From DAOMFB01 sp963801475 (lineage in GTDB: Bacteria > Acidobacteriota > Thermoanaerobaculia > UBA5066): a stretch of DNA of 64,000 nucleotides. Positions within the stretch are counted from its first letter, which is position 1, and every line of letters begins with the position of its first letter. A program made the position numbers and the translations under genes. This document shows, in pieces, positions 57,549-64,000 of this stretch. Location of the stretch: positions 1,116,001-1,180,000 of the forward strand of contig CAWDEX010000001.1 in the NCBI GenBank assembly GCA_963801475.1, read 5' to 3'. The notes under the pieces were generated by a model, which made no database searches, was not told the DNA's origin, and saw only the letters and a program-made list of their open reading frames with translations.

Positions 57549-60074
57549 GTGCGCGCCGGCGGGCCGGGGAGGTGGGGCGTGCGCCTCGTTCTCGCCCTTC
57601 TGGCGGCGACGGCCACGGTTTCTTCCCCCATGGCGGCGCAGCAACCCGCGCCGGCAGGAACCCTCGCCCCGACGCCGCCTCCTTCGCCGCTGTCGGATTC
57701 GATCCCGAAGCCGGTCCTCGAAGGGCCGCCACCGCCGGCGCCGGCTACCTCCGGCCCCCGGATCGTCGAGATCGTCACGAAGGGGGGAAAGACGGTCACC
57801 GCCGAGACGATCGCCTTCTATCTCGGCGTCAAGGTGGGCGACCCGTTCCACCCGGAGATCCTCCAGCGGAATTTCGGCCGGCTCTGGGACTCGGGCCTGT
57901 TCGAGGACCTGTCCCTCGAGAAGGAGGACGCCCCCGGCGGCGTGAAGATCGTCGCGGTCTTCGTCGAGCGGCCGACGGTCGCCGACCTCGAATTCCGGGG
58001 GAACAAAAAGCTGACGAGCTCCCAGCTGAAGGACAAGCTGAAGGAGGGGAAGGCGGAGATCAAGATCGGCTCGCCGATCTCCTTCCGCGAGGTCTCGAAG
58101 GCGAAGTCGGTCCTCGGCGAGGCCTACAAGGCCGAAGGCTTCCGCTCCGTCTCCATCGAGACGCGCATCGAGACCGTCGCCGAGAACACGCGGCGGATCG
58201 TCTTTTTGATCGACGAGGGCGACAAGCTGAAGGTCGAGTCGATCCGCTTCACCGGGAACACCGTTTTCGGCCAGCAGACGCTCCGGAACGCGATGAAGAA
58301 GACGGCGACGGACCACTGGTGGCGCTTCTACGACTCGAAATCGACGTTCAACCAGGCGAGCTACGACGAAGACGTCGACAGCCTGCGGAAGATCTACCAG
58401 AACAGGGGCTACAAGGACGTGGTCGTGAAGGACCCGGTCCTCGACGTCTACGTCGCGAATCCGAAGGAGAAGCGGCCCGAGAAGATCAAGCGCCGCGTCA
58501 GGCTCACGATCCCCGTCGCGGAGGGGGAGCGCTTCTATTTCGGGACCCTGAAGGTCGAGGGCTCGACCGTGTTCCCCGGCGCCAACCTCGAGAAGATCTT
58601 CGCGTACACGCCGGGCAAGCCCCTTTCCCGCGCCGTGCTCGAGGACGGCATGAAGACGATCGACGGCGCCTACCGGTCCCGGGGCTACATCTACGCCTTC
58701 ATGAATCCCGAGTTCACCGAGAAGGGGAAGAACGTCGTCGACGTGACGGTCCGGATCACGGAGGGGGACCAGTACCGGCTCGGGCGCGTGGAGTTCTCGG
58801 GGAACAAGACGACGCGGGACAAGGTGCTTCGCCGGGAGATCCCCCTCAACGAAGGCGACATCATGGACATCGAGATCTTCAAGAAGGGGATCCAGAAGAT
58901 CACGCAGCTCGGCTACTTCAAGATCGAGGAGGACCCGAATTACCAGGTCAACCCCGACCTGAAGACGGTGGACATCACCCTCAAGGGGACCGACGTCAAC
59001 CGCAACGAAGTGCAGTTCGGGGCGGGCTATTCCCAGCTCGACGGGTTCTTCGGGCAGTTCCAGTTCAACACGCGGAACTTCCTCGGGCGGGGCGACACGC
59101 TCGGTATCCAGTTCCAGAAAGGCTCCACCTCCAACTTTCTCGACCTGGCCTTCACGGAACCCTACTTCCTCGACAAGCGGATGGCGATCGGCGGCTCGAT
59201 CTACAACCGGGGCGTCGAATACCTCGACGTGAACCAGAAGACGAAGGGCGTCAGCGCCTCGCTCGGCTACGGCCTCGGGCTCTTCGACGTCGTGTCGCTC
59301 TTCTACGGTTTCACCGACACGAAGAGCCAGTATCAGGTCTTCCCTCCGCCGGCCCCGCCCGGCGCCGGCGTGCCGCCCATCGCCTACGCGACCTTCAAGG
59401 GGACGACGTCTTCCGTGACGCCGGGCTACCGGTACGACAGCCGGAACGACCCCTTCGACCCGACGCGGGGCAAGCGGTACGGCGTGGCCGTGTCGCTGGC
59501 GGGAGGCCCGCTCGGCGGCGACTTCTCCTACTACAAGCCCTCCGCATCGTTCACTTGGTACCTCCCCGCGACCCGGAAGTCGAACTTCGCGTTCAACTTC
59601 GAGGGCGGTTTCCTCAACGCCCACAGCAGCGGGGAGATCCCGATCTTCGAGCGGTACCGGATCGGGGGCGACCGCTCGATCCGCGGCTTCAAGTTCGGCG
59701 CGATCTTCCCGGTGGAGTACAAGGACGGAAAGTACGAAGCCTTCTTCGATTCCCAGGGCGCCCTCCTGGGAGGCAACAAGTTCTACTACTTCAACATCGA
59801 GTACGTTTTCGCCCTCGCCGGGCCCTTGAAGGTCGCGGCCTTCTTCGACGCGGGGAACACCTGGATCGAGTTCCAGGCGTTCACGCCCTTCAAGCTCCGC
59901 GCCGCCTACGGCCTCGAAGCGCGGATCTTCCTTCCGATCTTCCAGGCGCCGCTCCGCTTCATCTATGGCATCAAGCTGAACCCGATCACCATCTACGATC
60001 AGCGCGGCTTCCCGATCCCGAACGGGACGGAAACGAAATCGGACTTCACCTTCACCATCGGCAGCACGTTCTGA
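57549..60074 (+). CDS. bamA: Outer membrane protein assembly factor BamA
   Basis: 841 residues from GTG 57549. Signal peptide (VRLVLALLAATATVSSPMAAQ), five POTRA domains (for example VADLEFRGNKKLTSSQLKDKLK and LGRVEFSGNKTTRDKVLRREI) and a C-terminal barrel from about 440 with YRIGGDRSIRGF, the conserved R-G-F loop. It inserts barrel proteins into the outer membrane. GTG 57549 has GGAGGG six bases before it. GTG 57579, with GGGGAGG six bases before it, is an equally good start that keeps the signal peptide; GTG 57525 has no ribosome site. Confidence 0.94.
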   Translation: MRAGGPGRWGVRLVLALLAATATVSSPMAAQQPAPAGTLAPTPPPSPLSDSIPKPVLEGPPPPAPATSGPRIVEIVTKGGKTVTAETIAFYLGVKVGDPFHPEILQRNFGRLWDSGLFEDLSLEKEDAPGGVKIVAVFVERPTVADLEFRGNKKLTSSQLKDKLKEGKAEIKIGSPISFREVSKAKSVLGEAYKAEGFRSVSIETRIETVAENTRRIVFLIDEGDKLKVESIRFTGNTVFGQQTLRNAMKKTATDHWWRFYDSKSTFNQASYDEDVDSLRKIYQNRGYKDVVVKDPVLDVYVANPKEKRPEKIKRRVRLTIPVAEGERFYFGTLKVEGSTVFPGANLEKIFAYTPGKPLSRAVLEDGMKTIDGAYRSRGYIYAFMNPEFTEKGKNVVDVTVRITEGDQYRLGRVEFSGNKTTRDKVLRREIPLNEGDIMDIEIFKKGIQKITQLGYFKIEEDPNYQVNPDLKTVDITLKGTDVNRNEVQFGAGYSQLDGFFGQFQFNTRNFLGRGDTLGIQFQKGSTSNFLDLAFTEPYFLDKRMAIGGSIYNRGVEYLDVNQKTKGVSASLGYGLGLFDVVSLFYGFTDTKSQYQVFPPPAPPGAGVPPIAYATFKGTTSSVTPGYRYDSRNDPFDPTRGKRYGVAVSLAGGPLGGDFSYYKPSASFTWYLPATRKSNFAFNFEGGFLNAHSSGEIPIFERYRIGGDRSIRGFKFGAIFPVEYKDGKYEAFFDSQGALLGGNKFYYFNIEYVFALAGPLKVAAFFDAGNTWIEFQAFTPFKLRAAYGLEARIFLPIFQAPLRFIYGIKLNPITIYDQRGFPIPNGTETKSDFTFTIGSTF

Positions 60075-60162
60075 ACGGCACTTGCGGTAAACTCCGGCGC
60101 TCCGCGGGCCGGACGGGCGCCGCGACCGGTCGAGATCAATTCACGTTAAGGAGTCGCGTCAC

Positions 60163-60804
60163 ATGAATCGGATCGTCACGTTCGTCGCGTGCGCCGCGGT
60201 GGCCGCGTTGCCGGCGGCCCCCACCGCCCTGGCCCAGGCCGCGCCCCAGAAGATCGCCGTCATCGAGGTCCAGCGCATCATCCAGGAGTCGGCGATCGGC
60301 AAGGAGTCGCTCGCGCGGGTCCAGAAGCTCCAGCAGGGGAAGCAGGAGGATCTCGCCAAGCGCCAGAAGGACCTCCGCGAGCTGGAGCAGAAGATCCAGG
60401 AGCAGGGGAAGTCGCTCTCCGAGGAGGCGATGGAGAAGCTCCAGAAGGACTACCAGGCGAAGGCGGTCGACCTGAAGCGCTTTCAGGACGACGCGCAGCG
60501 GGAGCTCGAGGATGCGCAGCGCAAGGAGCTGAAGACCCTCGAGGAGAGAATCATGCCGGTGATCGACGTCGTCGGCAAGGAAATGGGCTACACGCTCATC
60601 TTCAACAAGTTCCAGAGCGGGCTCCTGTTCGCCGCCGAGGACTCGGACATCACGAACGCGGTCATCACCCGATTCAACACGCAGATCGCCGCGCCGGCTG
60701 CGAAGCCCGCGGCCGCCGGGTCGGCTGCGAAGCCCGCGGCTGGCGCGCCGGCGGCGCCGAAGCCCGCCGCTCCGGCCCCCACGCCGGCGCCGAAGAAGAA
60801 CTAG
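60163..60804 (+). CDS. skp: Skp/OmpH-type periplasmic chaperone
   Basis: 213 residues. Signal peptide (IVTFVACAAVAALPAAPTALAQ), then the OmpH fold: KIAVIEVQRIIQES, a long charged coiled coil (about 45-130) and MGYTLIFNKFQSGLLFA. A tail of ~45 residues made of Ala/Pro/Lys repeats is extra compared with E. coli Skp. It holds unfolded outer-membrane proteins for BamA, encoded just upstream. AAGGAG before ATG 60163 is a good ribosome site; TAAACT near 60087 could be a promoter. Confidence 0.9.
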   Translation: MNRIVTFVACAAVAALPAAPTALAQAAPQKIAVIEVQRIIQESAIGKESLARVQKLQQGKQEDLAKRQKDLRELEQKIQEQGKSLSEEAMEKLQKDYQAKAVDLKRFQDDAQRELEDAQRKELKTLEERIMPVIDVVGKEMGYTLIFNKFQSGLLFAAEDSDITNAVITRFNTQIAAPAAKPAAAGSAAKPAAGAPAAPKPAAPAPTPAPKKN

Positions 60805-60823
60805 CTCCGCTCGACGCGACGCC

Positions 60824-61858
60824 GTGACGACGTTCTCCGTCGCCGAGATCGCGGCCTGCTGCGGCGGGCGGGTCTCCGGCGACGGAAGCCGGCGCGTCCG
60901 GGGCGTCCGCTCCCTCGAAATGGCCGGCGCGGACGACCTCTCGTTCGCCGCCGACGCGAAGGCCGAGAGGAAGGCGGATGCCTCGGCCGCCGGCGTCCTC
61001 CTCGCCCGGTCGGCGGCCCGCTTCCCCGGGCGCTCCGTCGTGGAGGCCTCCGACCCGTCGCTCGCCATGGCGGCCGTCCTCTCCCTGTTCCATCCGCGCC
61101 GCGCGGCGCAGGGGGGAGTCCACCCGACCGCGGTCCTGGGCGCCGGGGCGATCGTCGACCCGACGGCGGAGGTCGGCCCCTACGTCGTGATCGGGGACGG
61201 CACGCGCGTCGGCGCCGGGGCGATCGTGGAAGCGCATTCGGCCGTCGGAAGTGGATGCGTCCTCGGCGAGGGCGTCTGGCTTCATCCCCACGTCGTCCTG
61301 TACGACGGGACGGTCCTCGGGGCCCGCGTCGAGGTCCACTCCGGGACGGTTCTCGGGGCGGACGGCTTCGGGTACGCGCCGACCCCGGCGGGGATCGTGA
61401 AGGTCCCCCAGGCGGGGCGCGTCGTCGTGGAGGACGACGTCGAGATCGGAGCCAACGCCTGCGTCGACCGGGCGACGCTGGAGGAGACGCGGGTGGGCGC
61501 GGGGACGAAGATCGACGATCTCGTCATGATCGGGCACAACTGCCGGGTCGGCCGGCACGGAATCCTCTGCGGACAGGTGGGGCTGGCCGGATCGACGACG
61601 GTCGGCGACGGCGTCGTTCTCGGCGGGCAGGTAGGCGTGGCGGGACACCTCACGATCGGCCACCGCGTGAAGGCCGGGGCGCAGAGCGGGATCGACGGCG
61701 ACGTTCCCGACGGCGTCACGGTCTTCGGCACCCCTCACATGTCGCACCGCGACGCCTTCCGGGTCGTCGCGGAGCTCCGGCGGCTGCCCGAGACGGCCCG
61801 CGCCGTCCGCGAGCTGCTGGACCGCGAGAGAAAGGGAAAGGACGGCACCAGGCCATGA
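60824..61858 (+). CDS. lpxD: UDP-3-O-acylglucosamine N-acyltransferase
   Basis: 344 residues. An N-terminal uridine-binding domain is followed by a left-handed beta-helix with many hexapeptide repeats (VIGDGTRVGAGAIVEAHSAVG). The catalytic His is in MIGHNCRVG, and GADGFGYAPTPAGIVKVPQ is the conserved loop. It adds the second fatty acid in lipid A synthesis. GTG 60824 follows skp by 19 bases. The stop overlaps the fabZ ATG. Confidence 0.95.
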   Translation: MTTFSVAEIAACCGGRVSGDGSRRVRGVRSLEMAGADDLSFAADAKAERKADASAAGVLLARSAARFPGRSVVEASDPSLAMAAVLSLFHPRRAAQGGVHPTAVLGAGAIVDPTAEVGPYVVIGDGTRVGAGAIVEAHSAVGSGCVLGEGVWLHPHVVLYDGTVLGARVEVHSGTVLGADGFGYAPTPAGIVKVPQAGRVVVEDDVEIGANACVDRATLEETRVGAGTKIDDLVMIGHNCRVGRHGILCGQVGLAGSTTVGDGVVLGGQVGVAGHLTIGHRVKAGAQSGIDGDVPDGVTVFGTPHMSHRDAFRVVAELRRLPETARAVRELLDRERKGKDGTRP

Positions 61859-62340
61859 GCGACCCGAGCGGAGCCGGCGGAGCGCCGGCGATGGACATCC
61901 GGACCATCCTGAGCATCCTGCCGCACCGTTACCCGTTCCTTCTCGTCGACAGGATCCTGTCGATCGAGCCGGGGAAGCGGGCCGTCGGCCTGAAGAACGT
62001 CTCCGTGAACGAGGAGTTCTTCCAGGGGCACTTTCCCGGGAACCCGGTCATGCCCGGGGTCCTGATCCTGGAGTCGATGGCGCAGGTCGGCGGCTGTCTC
62101 GTCTTCGCGACCGATCCGTCGACGAAGCACCGGAAACTGATGTACCTCGCGGGGATCGACAAGGCCCGTTTCCGGCGTCCCGTCGTCCCCGGGGACCAGC
62201 TCGTCGTGACCATCGAGATGGTCTCGACGCGGGCGAGCTTCATCAAGATCCACGGCGAGGCCCGCGTCGACGGTCAGCTCGCCGCGGAGGCGGACCTGCT
62301 TTCGAGCCTCGTGGACAGGCCCGACGGGATGGTGGGCTGA
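61855..62340 (+). CDS. fabZ: 3-hydroxyacyl-ACP dehydratase
   Basis: 161 residues, hot-dog fold. ILPHRYPFLLVDRI carries the catalytic His, and GHFPGNPVMPGVLILESMAQVGG the catalytic Glu. It dehydrates 3-hydroxyacyl-ACP and so competes with LpxA/LpxD for the same acyl pool, which explains its place between them. ATG 61855 overlaps the lpxD stop; the stop overlaps the lpxA ATG (TGATG). An ATG 36 bases further in (MDIRTIL) is a possible shorter start. Confidence 0.96.
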   Translation: MSDPSGAGGAPAMDIRTILSILPHRYPFLLVDRILSIEPGKRAVGLKNVSVNEEFFQGHFPGNPVMPGVLILESMAQVGGCLVFATDPSTKHRKLMYLAGIDKARFRRPVVPGDQLVVTIEMVSTRASFIKIHGEARVDGQLAAEADLLSSLVDRPDGMVG

Positions 62341-63119
62341 TGGCGAATCATCCGACGGCGATCGTCGCCCCGGACGCGAACATCCATCCCGAGTGCGAGA
62401 TCGGGCCCTATGCGATCGTCGGTCCCGGCGTGACGATCGGCGCGCGCACCACCGTCGGGGCGCACGCCGTGATCGAGGGGCCGACGACGATCGGCGAGTC
62501 GAACAGGATCCACGCGCACGCGGCGCTGGGCGGGCCGCCGCAGGACCTCAAGTACAAGGGGGAGCCCACGACGCTCGTCATCGGCGACCGGAACGTCTTC
62601 CGCGAGTTCTCGACCGCCCATCGGGGGACGGTCACGGGCCACGCCACGACCGTGATCGGCGACGACAACCTCTTCATGGCCTACACGCACGTCGCGCACG
62701 ACTGCGTCATCGGCAGCCGGACGGTCTTCGCCAATTACGCGGGCCTCGCGGGGCACTGCACCGTCGAGGACGACGTGATCCTGGGCGCGTACTGCGGCGT
62801 GAGGCAGTTCATCCGGATCGGGCGGCACGCGTTCCTCGGGGCCTTCACGGCCGTGAACCGGGACGTCCTCCCGTTCTGCTGGACGTCGGGAGACCGCGAC
62901 GCGAGGGCCTGGAAGGTCAACAGCGTCGGCTTGTCGCGGAAGGGCTATTCCGACGAGCGGGTCAGGGCGCTGCAGAAGGCCTATCGTGCGCTCCACCGGC
63001 ACCGGCACGACCACAAGGCGCTCCTCGCGGCCCTCCTGGAGCTCTCGACGACCTCGGAGGACGTGAAGTTCCTCCACGACTTCATCGCCGGCTCGGAACA
63101 GGGAATCCACGGGGCATGA
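62340..63119 (+). CDS. lpxA: UDP-N-acetylglucosamine O-acyltransferase
   Basis: 259 residues. Left-handed beta-helix of hexapeptide repeats (IHPECEIGPYAIVGPGVTIG), catalytic His in YTHVAHDCVIG, then a C-terminal helical part. First committed step of lipid A synthesis. The order bamA-skp-lpxD-fabZ-lpxA is the classic proteobacterial one, conserved here. It is the last gene of the long plus-strand run; hairpins follow. Confidence 0.95.
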   Translation: MANHPTAIVAPDANIHPECEIGPYAIVGPGVTIGARTTVGAHAVIEGPTTIGESNRIHAHAALGGPPQDLKYKGEPTTLVIGDRNVFREFSTAHRGTVTGHATTVIGDDNLFMAYTHVAHDCVIGSRTVFANYAGLAGHCTVEDDVILGAYCGVRQFIRIGRHAFLGAFTAVNRDVLPFCWTSGDRDARAWKVNSVGLSRKGYSDERVRALQKAYRALHRHRHDHKALLAALLELSTTSEDVKFLHDFIAGSEQGIHGA

Positions 63120-63125
63120 CGATTC

Positions 63126-63167
63126 AGGGGAACCGGGCCGCCTGACGGCGGGCCGGCCGGTTCCCCT
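63126..63167. terminator. Hairpin after lpxA
   Basis: AGGGGAACCGG (63126-63136) pairs with CCGGTTCCCCT (63157-63167). The loop contains a second five-base-pair stem (63138-63142 with 63147-63151). No T-tract follows. Confidence 0.55.
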
Positions 63168-63218
63168 GCGCCTCGCTTCGCTCGGCTACCCTTCCGAGCC
63201 CACGGGATCCGGACGGGA

Positions 63219-63238
63219 GGAACCCGCCCTCGGGTTCC
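63219..63238. terminator. Second intergenic hairpin
   Basis: GGAACCCG (63219-63226), loop CCCT, CGGGTTCC (63231-63238): an eight-base-pair GC-rich stem with flanking pairs beyond one mismatch. Lies midway between the convergent genes. Confidence 0.5.
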
Positions 63239-63241
63239 CCC

Positions 63242-63267
63242 GACGACGGGGCCCCACCCCCGTCGTC
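63242..63267. terminator. Third intergenic hairpin, next to the EF-G gene end
   Basis: GACGACGGGG (63242-63251) pairs with CCCCGTCGTC (63258-63267) around a six-base loop: a ten-base-pair stem 21 bases beyond the EF-G stop on the minus strand. Confidence 0.5.
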
Positions 63268-63288
63268 CCCCTCCGCGCGGCACGGAGG

Positions 63289-64000
63289 CTATTCCTCGAC
63301 GACTTCGGCCTTCTTCGACTTCGCGTGGTCGGAGATGAGCTTCTCCTGGATGGGGCGGGGGACCTCCTCGTAGTGGTCCATCTCCATCGTGAAGGAGCCC
63401 CGCCCCTGGGTGATCGAGCGGAGGACCGGCGCGTAGGAGATCATCTCGGCGAGGGGCACGTCGGCCCGGATGACGGCGTCCTCGCCCTCGGTCTCCATGC
63501 CGGCCGGACGGCCCCGCCGGCTCGTCAGGTCGCCCATCAGGTCGCCCATGTACTCCTGGGGCGCCTGGATGGCGACCTTCATGATCGGCTCGAGGATCGT
63601 GGGCCGCGCCTTCTCCATCGCATCCTTGTAGGCGAGCGATCCGGCGATCTTGAACGCCATTTCCGACGAGTCGACGTCGTGGTACTGCCCGTCGTAGACC
63701 TCGACGCGGAAGTCGACCATCGGGAAGCCGGCGAGGTAGCCGCGCCGCCTCACGTCCTGGATCCCCTTCTCGATCGCGGGGATGAATCCGCGCGGGATGG
63801 ACCCTCCGAAGGTGTCGTCGTCGAACTCGAAGTCGGCGCCGCGGGTGAGCGGCTTGATCCGGATCTTGCAGTCGGCGAACTGGCCGTGGCCGCCCGTCTG
63901 CTTCTTGTGGCGCCCGTGGCCCTCGGCCGATCGGGTGATCGTCTCGCGGTAAGGGACCTTCGGCGGATGGAGGATGACCTCGACGCCCGACTTCCGCTTC
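63289..64000 (-). CDS. Translation elongation factor G-like protein (C-terminal part)
   Basis: Partial; the frame stays open to the window edge (about 237 residues visible). It contains domain IV with KKQTGGHGQFADCKIRI and GGSIPRGFIPAIEKGIQ, and domain V with LEPIMKVAIQAPQEYMGDLMGDLTSRRG and MEMDHYEEVP. The GGHGQF spelling (usual EF-G: GGSGQY) fits the EF-G2 paralogue group better than housekeeping FusA (judged from memory). The GTPase domain is outside the window. The stop is at 63289-63291. Confidence 0.85.
   Translation of the reverse strand, partial: KRKSGVEVILHPPKVPYRETITRSAEGHGRHKKQTGGHGQFADCKIRIKPLTRGADFEFDDDTFGGSIPRGFIPAIEKGIQDVRRRGYLAGFPMVDFRVEVYDGQYHDVDSSEMAFKIAGSLAYKDAMEKARPTILEPIMKVAIQAPQEYMGDLMGDLTSRRGRPAGMETEGEDAVIRADVPLAEMISYAPVLRSITQGRGSFTMEMDHYEEVPRPIQEKLISDHAKSKKAEVVEE

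Noticed and set aside
54619..57732. A 1037-codon minus-strand frame opposite lolD, clpC and the start of bamA
   Set aside because: It lies antisense to well-supported genes, has a biased Arg/Asp/Leu composition and no domain; third-position GC bias makes such mirror frames common.
56997..59624. An 875-codon minus-strand frame opposite clpC and bamA
   Set aside because: Shadow frame; the plus-strand proteins have all expected motifs.
1..64000. CRISPR arrays, prophage, insertion sequences, toxin-antitoxin or obvious defence islands
   Set aside because: I looked for spaced repeats, transposase or integrase motifs and paired small genes and saw none; GC content also looks even across the window.

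Overview
The window is roughly 70% GC and almost fully coding: about 57 protein genes on both strands, no gap above 300 bases, and no rRNA, tRNA, CRISPR array, integrase or insertion sequence that I can recognise. BamA, Skp, Lol-type genes, LpxD, FabZ and LpxA show a diderm bacterium with lipid A. Three things together make Acidobacteriota (or a close relative) my best guess: a winged-helix regulator fused to a TolB-like propeller, Gly/Pro-rich low-complexity tails, and families of secreted and helical-repeat proteins of unknown function. The assignment is inference only.

Layout. 1-7541: end of a histidine operon (a HisF-HisI-HisE fusion) running straight into a complete tryptophan operon, trpE-G-D-CF-B-A, each joined by stop/start overlaps. 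7538-11881: two alpha-helical proteins of unknown function around a RodZ-like protein, then a J-domain/TPR protein and a PPM phosphatase. 11921-14353 (minus): a nuclease-XPD helicase fusion, divergent from a PBP4-type carboxypeptidase. 16138-18878: a small secreted protein, a membrane-anchored unknown and a SpoIIE phosphatase, which overlaps tail to tail a sugar epimerase (minus). 19767-21937: alkyladenine glycosylase and a GT39 transferase. 21953-26207 (minus): membrane GGDEF cyclase, DUF4388 protein, glutaryl-CoA-dehydrogenase-like enzyme. 26273-28112: two small unknown genes and asnS. 28161-30398 (minus): winged helix-TolB regulator. 30455-34234: a small HExxH protein, rimO, ribF, a membrane protein. 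34251-36871 (minus): paired M16 peptidases. 36930-44055: outer-membrane-type protein, MacA/MacB-type exporter and a sensor kinase. 44052-49133: a metallo-beta-lactamase hydrolase, threonine aldolase, and a secreted metalloprotease cluster. 49165-50069 (minus): ridA and hpt. 50088-63119: an unknown gene, lysS, lolC/E, lolD, clpC, bamA, skp, lpxD, fabZ, lpxA, a long co-directional envelope-biogenesis run. 63289-64000 (minus): the end of an EF-G paralogue.

Three signals cut across the annotation. First, most genes that head a transcription unit have no Shine-Dalgarno sequence. Instead a TANNNT box ends 5-10 bases before the start codon, which is what leaderless mRNAs look like. Second, both ABC ATPase genes in the window (MacB-type and LolD) carry the same -1 frameshift in a G run inside the LSGG signature, while longer G runs elsewhere are intact. 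Third, several genes seem to use non-standard starts: CTG with a strong Shine-Dalgarno for trpE and the glycosylase, possibly ATC for the winged-helix regulator. These are predictions from sequence alone.
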